Source: Actinopolyspora mzabensis
GTDB taxonomy: Bacteria; Actinomycetota; Actinomycetes; Mycobacteriales; Pseudonocardiaceae
Length of the DNA: 64,000 nucleotides
Assembly (NCBI RefSeq): GCF_900101095.1
Contig: NZ_FNFM01000001.1
Location: forward strand, 186,001-250,000
Direction of reading: 5' to 3'
Part shown: in pieces, positions 49,323-58,231 of the stretch
Layout of the letters: each line of letters begins with the position of its first letter
Numbering within the stretch: the first letter of the stretch is position 1
Notes under the pieces: model-generated
Databases searched by the model: none
What the model saw: the letters and a program-made list of their open reading frames with translations, nothing else
Told to the model about the DNA's origin: nothing
Position numbers and translations under genes: made by a program

Positions 49323-51316
49323 GTGATACCGAAACCGACATCGGCGGGGTTCACGGGAACGTGCACTCCGGTTCCGGTGATCTGTACTCCGGGCCGACGG
49401 TGGTCATGAACATCCTGCGGGAGACCACCGAATATCTGCGTGCCAGCGGGATGATCCCGCACGATGATCTGAGTTGGCTCAAACGTCGTTTCGTGTCACC
49501 GCAGCACTTCGGCCTGGCACGGGACCGGTTGCGCGAGACTCGAACGGTGCTGCTGCACGGCCCTGTCGGCAGCGGTCGTCGCAGCGCGGCGAAGATGCTG
49601 CTGCACGAGCTCTCCGAGGACGCCAGTACCTTCGCCGAATTCGCCGAGGAGGCAGCGTTCCCGGAAAGCGGACTGTCTCCGGAACGGGTCAAACCGGGGC
49701 AGCGCCTCCTGCTCGATCTGAGTCGCAGCGACTCCGATACGTTGTTCGCCCGTCGCCGTGAGTTGCCAGCGCTTCGTGCCGTTCTCGAGCTACAGAACGT
49801 CTACCTGGCGATCGTGCTACCCAACGGCCGCCAGGACTGGGCGAGTGAAGAGCTGGCGGGGCAGACGGTCGAGATCGACCGGCCTTCGGAACAGTTGATA
49901 CTACGGCGTCATCTGGAGGCGGCGGGAATTGAGCCGCCCGACCAGAACGAGCTTGCTCCGGAACTGTCGCAATATCTGACGGGTCCGCTCCGCGAGATCG
50001 CCGAGCTGGCGGAGTTGGTCCGGCGAATCGGGGAGAGCAATCCCGATTGGTCGGTCTCCGAGTGGTTGCGTGAAGCCCTGGCAGCGGTGACGGAACGTCG
50101 CGAGGAAGCGGCGGATCAGGTGGAGCAGCGCCAGGCCCCACGGGAACGAGCGGTGTTGTTCGCCGCCGCCATGTGCCACGGTGCTTCCGCCGACGCGGTC
50201 TTCTTCGCCTCGCAGACCCTGATGGAGCTGCTGGAGCTGACCGGTCAGGAACCGCCTCGGTTGCGGCAACGCGGACATCTCAGCCAGTTGGAAGATCTCG
50301 GCTATCGACTCGACCACGGTGAACACGTCGGTTTCAGGTCTTTCGCCTATGACAGCGCACTGCGCTACCATTTCTGGGAGAACTACCCGGATCTGCGGTC
50401 CTCGTTCTGTGCGTGGACCGAAAAAGTAGTCACCTCCGAGTGGCTCAGGCGTCATGATCGTCGTGATCTCGTGGACCGCTATCTGGAGCACGGTCTCAAC
50501 ACCGGATGTGTCGAGGAGATCGTGTCAACCATCGATCGATGGAGTGGTACCAAACAGAATTCCGCTCCGGGCTACTGGTTGCAGTTCGCGGACCAGGCGC
50601 TCGTCACCGGACTCAACGATCAGCGTTACAGCGCTCGGTTCCGCCAACTCGTTTACGACTGGTCCCGGGAGGAGAAGCTGACCGCTCCAGTCGGCCAGCT
50701 CCTGGTGCACGTGTGCACCGAGGTGATCGCGCCGAGTTTCCCGGAGCAGGCGATCGTGCGGCTGCATCAGCGTGCCCGTCGGGAAACTGATCCCGCCGAG
50801 CCGACCGCACGCCAGGCCCTGCGTGACATGGCCTTGACCGATCGCGGGATGTTGCGTCGGGTGATCGACAGGTTCGCCAATGAGTTCCGGAGCTCGCGAT
50901 GGCGGCTGGTGGATCTGGACCTGTTCGTCGAGGTGCTCGATCCGTGGCTACTGGTCGATGACGGTCGGGCGGCGAAACCGCTGGTGGCGGAGTCGGTCGT
51001 GCGCTCACAACTCGTACTGGGATGGCGCACCGTGATGATGTACCGATCGGATCTGATGTCGCCGGCGGTGCAGTGGTGGTTGGGGATGGCAGGGCGACTG
51101 CGAACCCCGGATCTCCTGCTGTGGGTGCTCGTCGAGGCGGCGGGTTACAACGTCGGTGTCCTGGCCACGCTGCACGTGATCGCCCGTGACTGGAGTCTGG
51201 CGAGTCAGGGAAATGCCAACGTGGCAGCGCGTCTGACCCAGCTGATCGATTTTTACCAGGGAGTCGACGGCGCGGACTACAACGTAGTTACGAGCTCTCA
51301 GGAGGCGAGCCCATGA
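49319..51316 (+). CDS. P-loop NTPase with N-terminal signalling motif (TIR cassette gene 3)
   Basis: A 665-residue protein from TTG 49319. Residues 1-30 contain NVHSGSGDLYS (14-24), matching the TIR tail. An NTPase domain follows: TVLLHGPVGSGRRSAAKMLL is a Walker A loop in which the invariant Lys is Arg (GPVGSGRRS, 81-89), and QRLLLDLSRSD is a likely Walker B strand. The C-terminal about 430 residues are mostly helical and unrecognised, in the position of an NLR sensor region. The stop overlaps the next gene by ATGA. STAND/AAA assignment is by pattern only. Confidence 0.8.
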   Translation: MSDTETDIGGVHGNVHSGSGDLYSGPTVVMNILRETTEYLRASGMIPHDDLSWLKRRFVSPQHFGLARDRLRETRTVLLHGPVGSGRRSAAKMLLHELSEDASTFAEFAEEAAFPESGLSPERVKPGQRLLLDLSRSDSDTLFARRRELPALRAVLELQNVYLAIVLPNGRQDWASEELAGQTVEIDRPSEQLILRRHLEAAGIEPPDQNELAPELSQYLTGPLREIAELAELVRRIGESNPDWSVSEWLREALAAVTERREEAADQVEQRQAPRERAVLFAAAMCHGASADAVFFASQTLMELLELTGQEPPRLRQRGHLSQLEDLGYRLDHGEHVGFRSFAYDSALRYHFWENYPDLRSSFCAWTEKVVTSEWLRRHDRRDLVDRYLEHGLNTGCVEEIVSTIDRWSGTKQNSAPGYWLQFADQALVTGLNDQRYSARFRQLVYDWSREEKLTAPVGQLLVHVCTEVIAPSFPEQAIVRLHQRARRETDPAEPTARQALRDMALTDRGMLRRVIDRFANEFRSSRWRLVDLDLFVEVLDPWLLVDDGRAAKPLVAESVVRSQLVLGWRTVMMYRSDLMSPAVQWWLGMAGRLRTPDLLLWVLVEAAGYNVGVLATLHVIARDWSLASQGNANVAARLTQLIDFYQGVDGADYNVVTSSQEASP

Positions 51317-51687
51317 GCAAGGAAAACCGGATTCTGTTCGTCGGGTTGGGAATCGCCTTCGTGCTCCCGCTCGTCCTCGGCCTGCTGCTCGGTTGGCCCG
51401 CCTGGGTAACTGTTCCGTTGCTCGTGCTGGTGCTGGTGGGGATCTACCGCAAGCTCGTGTACGGCACCCGCACGGCCGCCGACCAGGTGGGTGCGCTGCT
51501 GGACAAGATCGGTCTGCACCAGGGCAACCCGGTACGAGACATGACAGCGCACCGGCTGGCGAAGTTGATCGAGCGCTCCGGTCACACCGACGTGGCTTCC
51601 GAGGTACGCGACCGATTCGATTCCCCGCTGTCGTACGGCATGGCGAACTCCCAGCACTACCCGCGGAACATCTTCCAGAACCGATGA
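51313..51687 (+). CDS. Small two-TM membrane protein (TIR cassette gene 4)
   Basis: A 124-residue protein with two adjacent transmembrane helices (about 7-28 and 29-46: ILFVGLGIAFVLPLVLGLLL and WVTVPLLVLVLVGIY). A soluble C-terminal domain of about 75 residues (GALLDKIGLHQGNPVRDMTA and on) would lie in the cytoplasm. The ATG overlaps the NTPase stop (ATGA), so it is translationally coupled to the TIR/NTPase genes. The family is unknown. It could localise the complex at the membrane or be a membrane-disrupting component. Confidence 0.75.
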   Translation: MSKENRILFVGLGIAFVLPLVLGLLLGWPAWVTVPLLVLVLVGIYRKLVYGTRTAADQVGALLDKIGLHQGNPVRDMTAHRLAKLIERSGHTDVASEVRDRFDSPLSYGMANSQHYPRNIFQNR

Positions 51688-51789
51688 AGGCGATTCGGCT
51701 GTGATGTCTCCGTGCATCGCTTTCCGGAGGCATCGCAGCCACTCACTGAGAGCTCCCCTACTGGGTGTCGCTCCTCGAGGGCGCTCGCC

Positions 51790-53322
<1,533 letters not shown>

Positions 53323-53375
53323 GGGGCACTCCTTGTCGAGGTTCGAGACCGCTGCTCGATGTCGGGCCGCACGGA

Positions 53376-53408
53376 GCGAGAGCCCGCGAGAGGTTCCGCC
53401 ACCCGAGC
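53376..53408 (-). repeat. Mosaic repeat, half element
   Basis: On the minus strand, GCTCGGGTGGCGGAACCTC leads into CTCTCGCGGGCTCTCGC, one arm of the large hairpin; the pairing arm is missing. It continues (53361-53370) with CGGCCCGACATCG, the beginning of the loop seen in complete copies. Confidence 0.6.
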
Positions 53409-53435
53409 ACTCCCGGCAGTCGAGTTGAGGAACCC

Positions 53436-54014
53436 CTATTTCGGCGAGTCGGGGCGCAGGTAGTTCTGCAGCATCGTGCGTAGCTGCTCGTCCAGGCGTT
53501 CGGCGGGTAGTTGGTCCGCCACCAGGCGCGCGGAGAGCGCGGCGGACTGGGTGACCAGCAGCAGCATCGCCGCGAGTTCCTCGGGATCGCCGTCGGTGAT
53601 CGAGCCGTCCCGCTGGCCCTTCCGGATCGCGGCGGCGAAAACCTCCAGTATCTCGCGCTGGCTGGTTCCGAGCCGGTCGAAGGTGTAGGTGATCAGCAGT
53701 TCCGGGTCGGTCTCCAGGATTTTGCGCAGCAGCGGGTGCTCGCGCACTGTCGCCACGGTGCTGACGATCCGGTCCAACCCCCGCTCGCGGGCGTTGCCAC
53801 CGGTCTCGTCCTCACTCGGCAGCAGTGAGCGGAGCTCCCTGGTCAGCAGGTCGGCCGTCAGTGAGCGCATGTCCTGCCAGTGGCGGTAGACGGTCGGTCT
53901 GCTCACTCCGGCGCGGCGTGCCACCTCGGTCAGCGTCGTACGGCGCATCCCGACGGCGAGGACGCACTCGCGCGCGGCGTCCAGGATGCCGTCTTCGTTA
54001 CGACTTGACGTCAT
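53436..54014 (-). CDS. TetR family regulator of the glycerol-lipid cluster
   Basis: A 192-residue TetR protein: ILDAARECVLAVGMRRTTLTEVARRAGVSRPTVYRHWQDMRSLTADLL is a canonical HTH, and the C-terminal helical domain follows. ATG at 54014 lies only 17 bp from the start of the divergent flavoprotein gene, so any operator controls both. The frame continues upstream but only antisense to that gene. It is likely to regulate glpD and the alkyl-DHAP-synthase-like gene. Confidence 0.92.
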   Translation of the reverse strand: MTSSRNEDGILDAARECVLAVGMRRTTLTEVARRAGVSRPTVYRHWQDMRSLTADLLTRELRSLLPSEDETGGNARERGLDRIVSTVATVREHPLLRKILETDPELLITYTFDRLGTSQREILEVFAAAIRKGQRDGSITDGDPEELAAMLLLVTQSAALSARLVADQLPAERLDEQLRTMLQNYLRPDSPK

Positions 54015-54031
54015 GTGTAAAACTGTAGCGC
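54015..54031. promoter_or_regulatory. 17-bp divergent promoter core
   Basis: Only TGTGTAAAACTGTAGCG-like sequence separates the two ATGs. TAAAACT (54018-54024) is a possible -10 for the plus gene and TACAGT (complement of 54023-54028) for the minus gene, each about 7-8 bp from its ATG. Both transcripts would thus be leaderless, common in actinobacteria. Confidence 0.45.
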
Positions 54032-55645
54032 ATGACCGCACCGCAGCACCGCACCCCGGAGCCGATGTGGAACGCGTGGGGGACAGCGGCCGAGGCCGAG
54101 CCGCTGCCCGAACACCTGCGCGCGCTGCTGACGGACGCGCTCGGCGTGCCCCGCCGCGATACCCCCTCGGTGCCCCGTGATCAGGTGCGGATCCGCGAGT
54201 CGGCGCTGCCGGACGTGGCCCGCGCGTCGATCCAGGACATCGTCGGTGCCGAACACCTGCACACCGACGAGCACACGCGACTGCTGCACACCGGCGGCAA
54301 GAGCACTCCGGACCTGCTGCGCCGCCGTTCCGGTGACGCGGACGAGGCCCCCGACGCGGTGGTGCGGCCCGGCAGCCACGAGGAGACCGAACTGGTGCTG
54401 CGTGCCTGCGCACGGCACCGGGTCGCGGTGATCGCGTTCGGCGGCGGCACCAGCGTGGTGGGCGGGGTGAGCCCGGATCGCTCGGCGCTGTCGGTGGTGT
54501 TGGCCCTGGATCTCGCCAGGCTGGACCGACTGCTCGAACTGGACACCGAGTCCGGCACCGCCACGCTGCAGGCGGGACTGCGCGGACCGGAGGCCGAGCG
54601 GCTGCTGCGGGCACGGGGCTGCACGTTGGGGCACTTCCCGCAGAGCTTCGAGTACGCCAGCATCGGCGGTTTCGCCGCCACCAGATCCTCCGGTCAGGCG
54701 TCGGCGGGCTACGGCCGGTTCGACGACATGGTGCTGGACCTGCGGGTGGCGACCCCGCGCGGCACGCTCCGCCCCGGACGCGCGCCCGCCTCGGCGGCGG
54801 GGCCGGACCTGCGGCAGCTCTTCCTCGGGTCCGAGGGCGCGTTCGGCGTGGTCACCGAGGTGACCGTGCGGGTGCGTCCGGCGCCGGCCGAGACGCGCCA
54901 CGAGGCGTGGTCCTTCCCGGACTTCGCTACCGGGACGGCGGCGCTGCGGAAGCTGGCGCAGACCGGTGCGCTGCCGAGCGTGGCGCGGCTGTCCGACGAG
55001 ACCGAGACCGGGCTTAACCTCGCCTCTTCCGAGGTGGGGGAGAGCGCGCCCTCCGGTGGCTGTCTGGCCGTGACCACCTACGAGGGAACCGCCGAGCACG
55101 TCGAAGCCCGCCACTCCGAGGTCGCCGAACTGCTGCGCGCGGCGGGCGGCAGCTCGCTCGGTGCGGAACCGGCGGACTCCTGGGACCGTGGCCGGTTCCA
55201 CGCGCCGTACCTGCGCGACGCGCTGCTGGACGTGAACACCCTCGCCGAGACCCTGGAGACCGCCACCACATGGTCCAATCTGGACCGGACGTATCAAGCC
55301 GTGCACGGGGCACTCACCGAATCGCTGGGGCAGCAGGGGACCCCGCCGCTGGTGATGTGCCACGTCTCGCACATCTACCCGACCGGCGCCTCGCTGTACT
55401 TCACCGTGGCCTGCGCGCGTGCGGCGGACCCGGTGGCGCAGTGGCAGCACGCCAAGCGGGCGGCGAGCGACGCGATCGCCTCGGTCGGCGCGACCATCAC
55501 GCACCACCACGCGGTCGGTTCCGACCACCGTGACTGGATGGTCGAGGAGGTCGGCGAACTCGGCCTCGACGTGCTGCGGGCCGTCAAGGAGACCGTGGAC
55601 CCCGAAGGGGTGCTCAACCCCGGGAAACTGCTCCCGCCGAAGTGA
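54032..55645 (+). CDS. FAD-linked oxidase, alkyldihydroxyacetonephosphate synthase-like
   Basis: A 537-residue VAO-family flavoprotein. The PP-loop region (DAVVRPGSHEETELVLRACA), VIAFGGGTSVVGGV (FAD pyrophosphate site) and SFEYASIGGFAATRSSGQ are typical of AGPS-like enzymes, and the C-terminal HHHAVGSDHRDW contains the catalytic His cluster. The family includes mycobacterial AgpS homologues and eukaryotic ether-lipid synthase. Company with glpD and a lipid kinase supports a role in glycerol-based lipids, but true ether-lipid synthesis is unproven. ATG at 54032. Confidence 0.85.
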   Translation: MTAPQHRTPEPMWNAWGTAAEAEPLPEHLRALLTDALGVPRRDTPSVPRDQVRIRESALPDVARASIQDIVGAEHLHTDEHTRLLHTGGKSTPDLLRRRSGDADEAPDAVVRPGSHEETELVLRACARHRVAVIAFGGGTSVVGGVSPDRSALSVVLALDLARLDRLLELDTESGTATLQAGLRGPEAERLLRARGCTLGHFPQSFEYASIGGFAATRSSGQASAGYGRFDDMVLDLRVATPRGTLRPGRAPASAAGPDLRQLFLGSEGAFGVVTEVTVRVRPAPAETRHEAWSFPDFATGTAALRKLAQTGALPSVARLSDETETGLNLASSEVGESAPSGGCLAVTTYEGTAEHVEARHSEVAELLRAAGGSSLGAEPADSWDRGRFHAPYLRDALLDVNTLAETLETATTWSNLDRTYQAVHGALTESLGQQGTPPLVMCHVSHIYPTGASLYFTVACARAADPVAQWQHAKRAASDAIASVGATITHHHAVGSDHRDWMVEEVGELGLDVLRAVKETVDPEGVLNPGKLLPPK

Positions 55646-55665
55646 TTACCCCCCGTGCTTCCGGA

Positions 55666-55681
55666 GATTTCACGAGAAATC
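55666..55681. repeat. Short palindrome, CGATTTC family (copy 8)
   Basis: GATTTC-ACGA-GAAATC, 20 bp after the flavoprotein stop. A degenerate relative (GCGATTTCTCGGGCGGTTTC) follows at about 55722-55741. Confidence 0.65.
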
Positions 55682-55886
55682 GACGCCGCACCGCACCGGG
55701 CCGTGCCGCCTCACCGGCACCGCGATTTCTCGGGCGGTTTCAGGGGGTGAGCACCGCTCGGTGTGGCGAGGGAAGAAGCGGCCCGGTGGAGGTTCCGTCG
55801 ACCGTGTCCCCGGAAACCCCGATGGGAATACTTCGGTCGGGCAGGTCGGCCGGGCAACCGTTGTAACAGTGAACGAGGGAGCGGCG

Positions 55887-56771
55887 GTGCGCGACATCTC
55901 CTTACTCGTCAATCCGACTTCCGGTAAGGGGCGGGCACGCGAGGCGGCCCGCCGCGCCGCCGAACGGCTGCGGCACGATGGTGCGTCCGTCACCGAACTG
56001 GTGGGCACCGACGCCACGCACGCCGCGCGGCTGGCAGCGCAGGCGGTGGCCTCCGGCACGGACGCGCTGGTCGCCTGCGGTGGTGACGGCATCATGAACC
56101 TCGCGCTTCGGGCCGCGGTCGGCACCGCCACGCCGATCGGGCTGATCCCGGCGGGCACCGGGAACGACTACGCGCGGATGTTGGGGTTGTACGGCAGCGA
56201 ACCCGAGGGCGCCGCGCGGGTGGTGCTCGCGGGTGTCGTCACTGCCATCGACGCCGGTCGATGTGGTGAGCAGTGGTTCGGTACCGTGTTGTCCTGCGGT
56301 TTCGATGCCAAGGTCAACGAGCGCACCAACCGCATGTCCTGGCCGCGCGGCAAGTGGCGCTACAACCTGGCCGTGGTCGCGGAGCTCGCCAAGCTGCGGC
56401 CGCTGGACTACCGCCTCGAAATCGACGGCGAGTCGTGGGAGACCAGCGCGGTGCTGGTGGCGATCGGCAACGGGCCCAGTTACGGCGGTGGGATGCGGAT
56501 CTGCCCCGATGCGTCCTGTGTGGACGGTTGGTTCGACGTCACCGTGATCGGTCCGGTGGCGGCACGGCGGTTGATACGGCTGCTGCCCACCGTCTACGAC
56601 GGCAGGCACGTGGAGTACCCGCAGGTCACCACGTTTCGAGCCGGACGGGTGTCGGTGGCCACGCCCGGCGTCACGGCCTACGGCGACGGCGAACCGCTGG
56701 CGCCGCTACCGCTTACCGCCGAGTGCGTTCCCGGTGCGGTGAACGTGCTGGTGCCGTCCGAGCCGCGCTGA
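55887..56771 (+). CDS. Diacylglycerol kinase family lipid kinase
   Basis: A 294-residue DagK/YegS-type kinase. RDISLLVNPTSGKGRA is the N-terminal signature. LVACGGDGIMNLALRA corresponds to the GGDGTxN nucleotide motif, with Ile in place of the usual Thr. PIGLIPAGTGNDYARMLGL and GNGPSYGGGMRICPDA (second-domain signature) follow. It would phosphorylate diacylglycerol or a related lipid. GTG at 55887 follows GAGGGAG; GTG at 55869 is an in-frame alternative. Confidence 0.9.
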   Translation: MRDISLLVNPTSGKGRAREAARRAAERLRHDGASVTELVGTDATHAARLAAQAVASGTDALVACGGDGIMNLALRAAVGTATPIGLIPAGTGNDYARMLGLYGSEPEGAARVVLAGVVTAIDAGRCGEQWFGTVLSCGFDAKVNERTNRMSWPRGKWRYNLAVVAELAKLRPLDYRLEIDGESWETSAVLVAIGNGPSYGGGMRICPDASCVDGWFDVTVIGPVAARRLIRLLPTVYDGRHVEYPQVTTFRAGRVSVATPGVTAYGDGEPLAPLPLTAECVPGAVNVLVPSEPR

Positions 56772-56812
56772 GCGCGGGAATCGCCGGGAGTGGTGCGCCG
56801 GGTGGGCGAGCG

Positions 56813-56872
56813 TGTCCGATCAGCAGTGGGCAGTGTTCATCAACGCGGTCAAGGCCGACCAGCTCGGCTGAG
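56813..56872 (+). pseudogene. Relic of a DUF397 gene (3' end only)
   Basis: A short open stretch, GTG 56813 to TGA 56872, encodes VSDQQWAVFINAVKADQLG. It closely resembles the C-terminus of the intact DUF397 protein at 59083 (TTSQQWSTFLNAVKTDRFS). The front two-thirds of the gene, including the WRKSSRS motif, are missing, so this is a decayed or recombined copy. Confidence 0.7.
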
Positions 56873-56974
56873 CCCCAGAGACTGACATAGCGGCTTTGGG
56901 CAGGTCGCTCCGGAGGCTGGATCGTCGATGACTCCGGTAGCGGTTTCCACCATTGTTGTCTGCTGTGTGGGGGT

Positions 56975-57022
56975 CCCCGCCCGGCCGGGTGGGAGCGGGG
57001 AGGGAGGCCCGGCCGGGCGGGG
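56975..57022. terminator. Strong 15-bp hairpin
   Basis: CCCCGCCCGGCCGGG (56975-56989) pairs perfectly with CCCGGCCGGGCGGGG (57008-57022), followed on the plus strand by TTTTC. A good intrinsic terminator for the plus-strand lipid kinase or relic gene, although 200 bp away. Confidence 0.65.
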
Positions 57023-57044
57023 TTTTCGGTGGTGGCGGTTTGTA

Positions 57045-57060
57045 CATTTCGTGGGAAATC
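57045..57060. repeat. Short palindrome, CGATTTC family (copy 9)
   Basis: ATTTC-GTGG-GAAAT (57046-57059), a shorter variant with GTGG centre. Confidence 0.55.
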
Positions 57061-57084
57061 GTCGCCGCAGTGTGGGGCGTGCGC

Positions 57085-57108
57085 GGCGATTTCGTGGGAA
57101 ATTGACGC
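57085..57108. repeat. Short palindrome, CGATTTC family (copy 10)
   Basis: CGATTTC-GTGG-GAAATTG (57087-57104), flanked by GGC and CGCC. Copies 9 and 10 are a close tandem pair. Confidence 0.55.
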
Positions 57109-57229
57109 CCCGCCACCGGGCCCGGGGTGTGTCTCGGCGGTTGTCGGGGGTTGGCCGAGTGCACGGTTCCGGGCCGGTCTGGGCTGGAGAGATGGATCGT
57201 GGGGGCGGACGCTGGCGAGTAGTTGGTGG

Positions 57230-57643
57230 CTAGAGGCGATGGAGCCCGTTGAGGACGCGGCGCATGAGTGCCAGCTCGGGATGCTCTGTCCCGCTGGGAT
57301 CGGTGGCGGGTTCAGGTGCCGTAGGGCTGGTCGTCACGGTGGGAAGCGGTGCTGCTGGTTGCGCCGGAATCGGATTCGGGAGCACCGGGGCCGGTGGGTC
57401 GAGGCGGAACAGGTGCGGATGCTCGTCGGGGTCGCACAACGGCCAGCCGATTAGCTCGGTGGTGGGGCGTTCGTCGCGGACATGGTGCTCCAGCCGCAGT
57501 GCGGCCAGCCGTCTGGCGGCCGGGCCGCTGCCGCCCGCGTGGCGGGGCCGGTAACTCGCCCGGTTGCCCCAGCCGCCCAGCACGATCGCCGTGGCGGCCA
57601 GCACGATGGCGGTGGTCAGCAGCATCGCCGGATGGGTGCTCAC
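57230..57643 (-). CDS. Small membrane-anchored protein of unknown function
   Basis: A 137-residue protein with one N-terminal transmembrane segment (MLLTTAIVLAATAIVLGGWG, about 7-26) and a proline-rich cytoplasmic or extracellular tail (LPNPIPAQPAAPLPTVTTSP). The family is unknown. It is the last gene of a three-gene minus-strand cassette; its ATG overlaps the previous stop by ATGA. The cassette faces an XRE-DUF5753 regulator across a shared promoter region. Confidence 0.65.
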   Translation of the reverse strand: MSTHPAMLLTTAIVLAATAIVLGGWGNRASYRPRHAGGSGPAARRLAALRLEHHVRDERPTTELIGWPLCDPDEHPHLFRLDPPAPVLPNPIPAQPAAPLPTVTTSPTAPEPATDPSGTEHPELALMRRVLNGLHRL

Positions 57644-57891
57644 TCCCCATCACCCCGCCTGCGGAACTCGTCCGGGTCGATCGAACTCGATTCCGGCGGA
57701 TGGCCGCCGCCGAAGGCCAGTCCAGCGGCGTAGTCACGCAGCTCGTCGGAGAGCCGCTGCAATATTCCGGCGAGTTCGGCGCACTGCCTGGGGGTGGCCT
57801 GCCGCGCCGGAATGTCGTAGGAAGCTTGTTCGAGTTTCCACTGCTCGTGGGCCAGCCACATGCCCAACCTGCCCGCATAACTGGTCACCAC
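57640..57891 (-). CDS. Small soluble protein of unknown function
   Basis: An 83-residue, predicted helical protein (WLAHEQWKLEQASYDIPARQ, then QCAELAGILQRLSDELRDYAAGL) with an acidic C-terminus. Not recognised. It is translationally coupled on both sides: start overlapping the upstream gene's stop by 7 bp and stop overlapping the downstream ATG. This tight packing supports it as a real gene despite its size. Confidence 0.65.
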   Translation of the reverse strand: MVTSYAGRLGMWLAHEQWKLEQASYDIPARQATPRQCAELAGILQRLSDELRDYAAGLAFGGGHPPESSSIDPDEFRRRGDGE

Positions 57892-58109
57892 GACTCACCC
57901 CCAGTCTGAACAGCCGAGGTGAGCACATCCCGAAGCTGAACCGCCTGCTCGACCGTCCACACTGTCCGGTGGAACACCGTCGGCGTCTCGATCCGAATCA
58001 ACTCCGGCGTCCACCGCGAGATCCACACCAGCAACGACGACGAGCACCCCGACTCGTTGCCACACCACACCCGCACACCCGGATGACGCACGTTGTATTT
58101 GCTCGGCAT
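57885..58109 (-). CDS. Small protein of unknown function, first gene of cassette
   Basis: A 74-residue protein. It begins MPSKYNVRHPGVRVWCGNES and has two cysteines and a mixed strand/helix pattern ending in WTVEQAVQLRDVLTSAVQTG. The size and the final helix resemble small DNA- or protein-binding adaptors, but no family is recognised. ATG at 58109 follows AAGGGA; the longer frame runs into the divergent promoter. It is divergent from the XRE gene. Confidence 0.62.
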   Translation of the reverse strand: MPSKYNVRHPGVRVWCGNESGCSSSLLVWISRWTPELIRIETPTVFHRTVWTVEQAVQLRDVLTSAVQTGGESW

Positions 58110-58130
58110 GCCACAGATTCCCTTCTGTTG

Positions 58131-58168
58131 TTTGGTCCCGGTACCAAATAATCCATGTGTCGGTACCA
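58131..58168. promoter_or_regulatory. Operator-like repeats in the divergent promoter
   Basis: TTTGGT-N6-ACCAAA (58131-58148) is an inverted repeat, and CGGTACCA occurs twice as a direct repeat (58139-58146 and 58161-58168), 22 bp apart. They lie between the small-protein cassette and the XRE gene and may bind the XRE regulator. Confidence 0.5.
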
Positions 58169-58231
58169 CGAGATCAATCGCTCGTTCGAGTGATCTGTTT
58201 GCGCAGCCTGGATGCACTAGAGTTTGGTGAC

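Larger units (their letters stand above)
56772..57229. other. Intergenic region with DUF397 relic and hairpins
   Basis: 458 bp without an intact gene. From left to right: the DUF397 relic (56813), a 15-bp perfect hairpin (56975) and two CGATTTC-family palindromes (57045, 57087). Confidence 0.6.
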
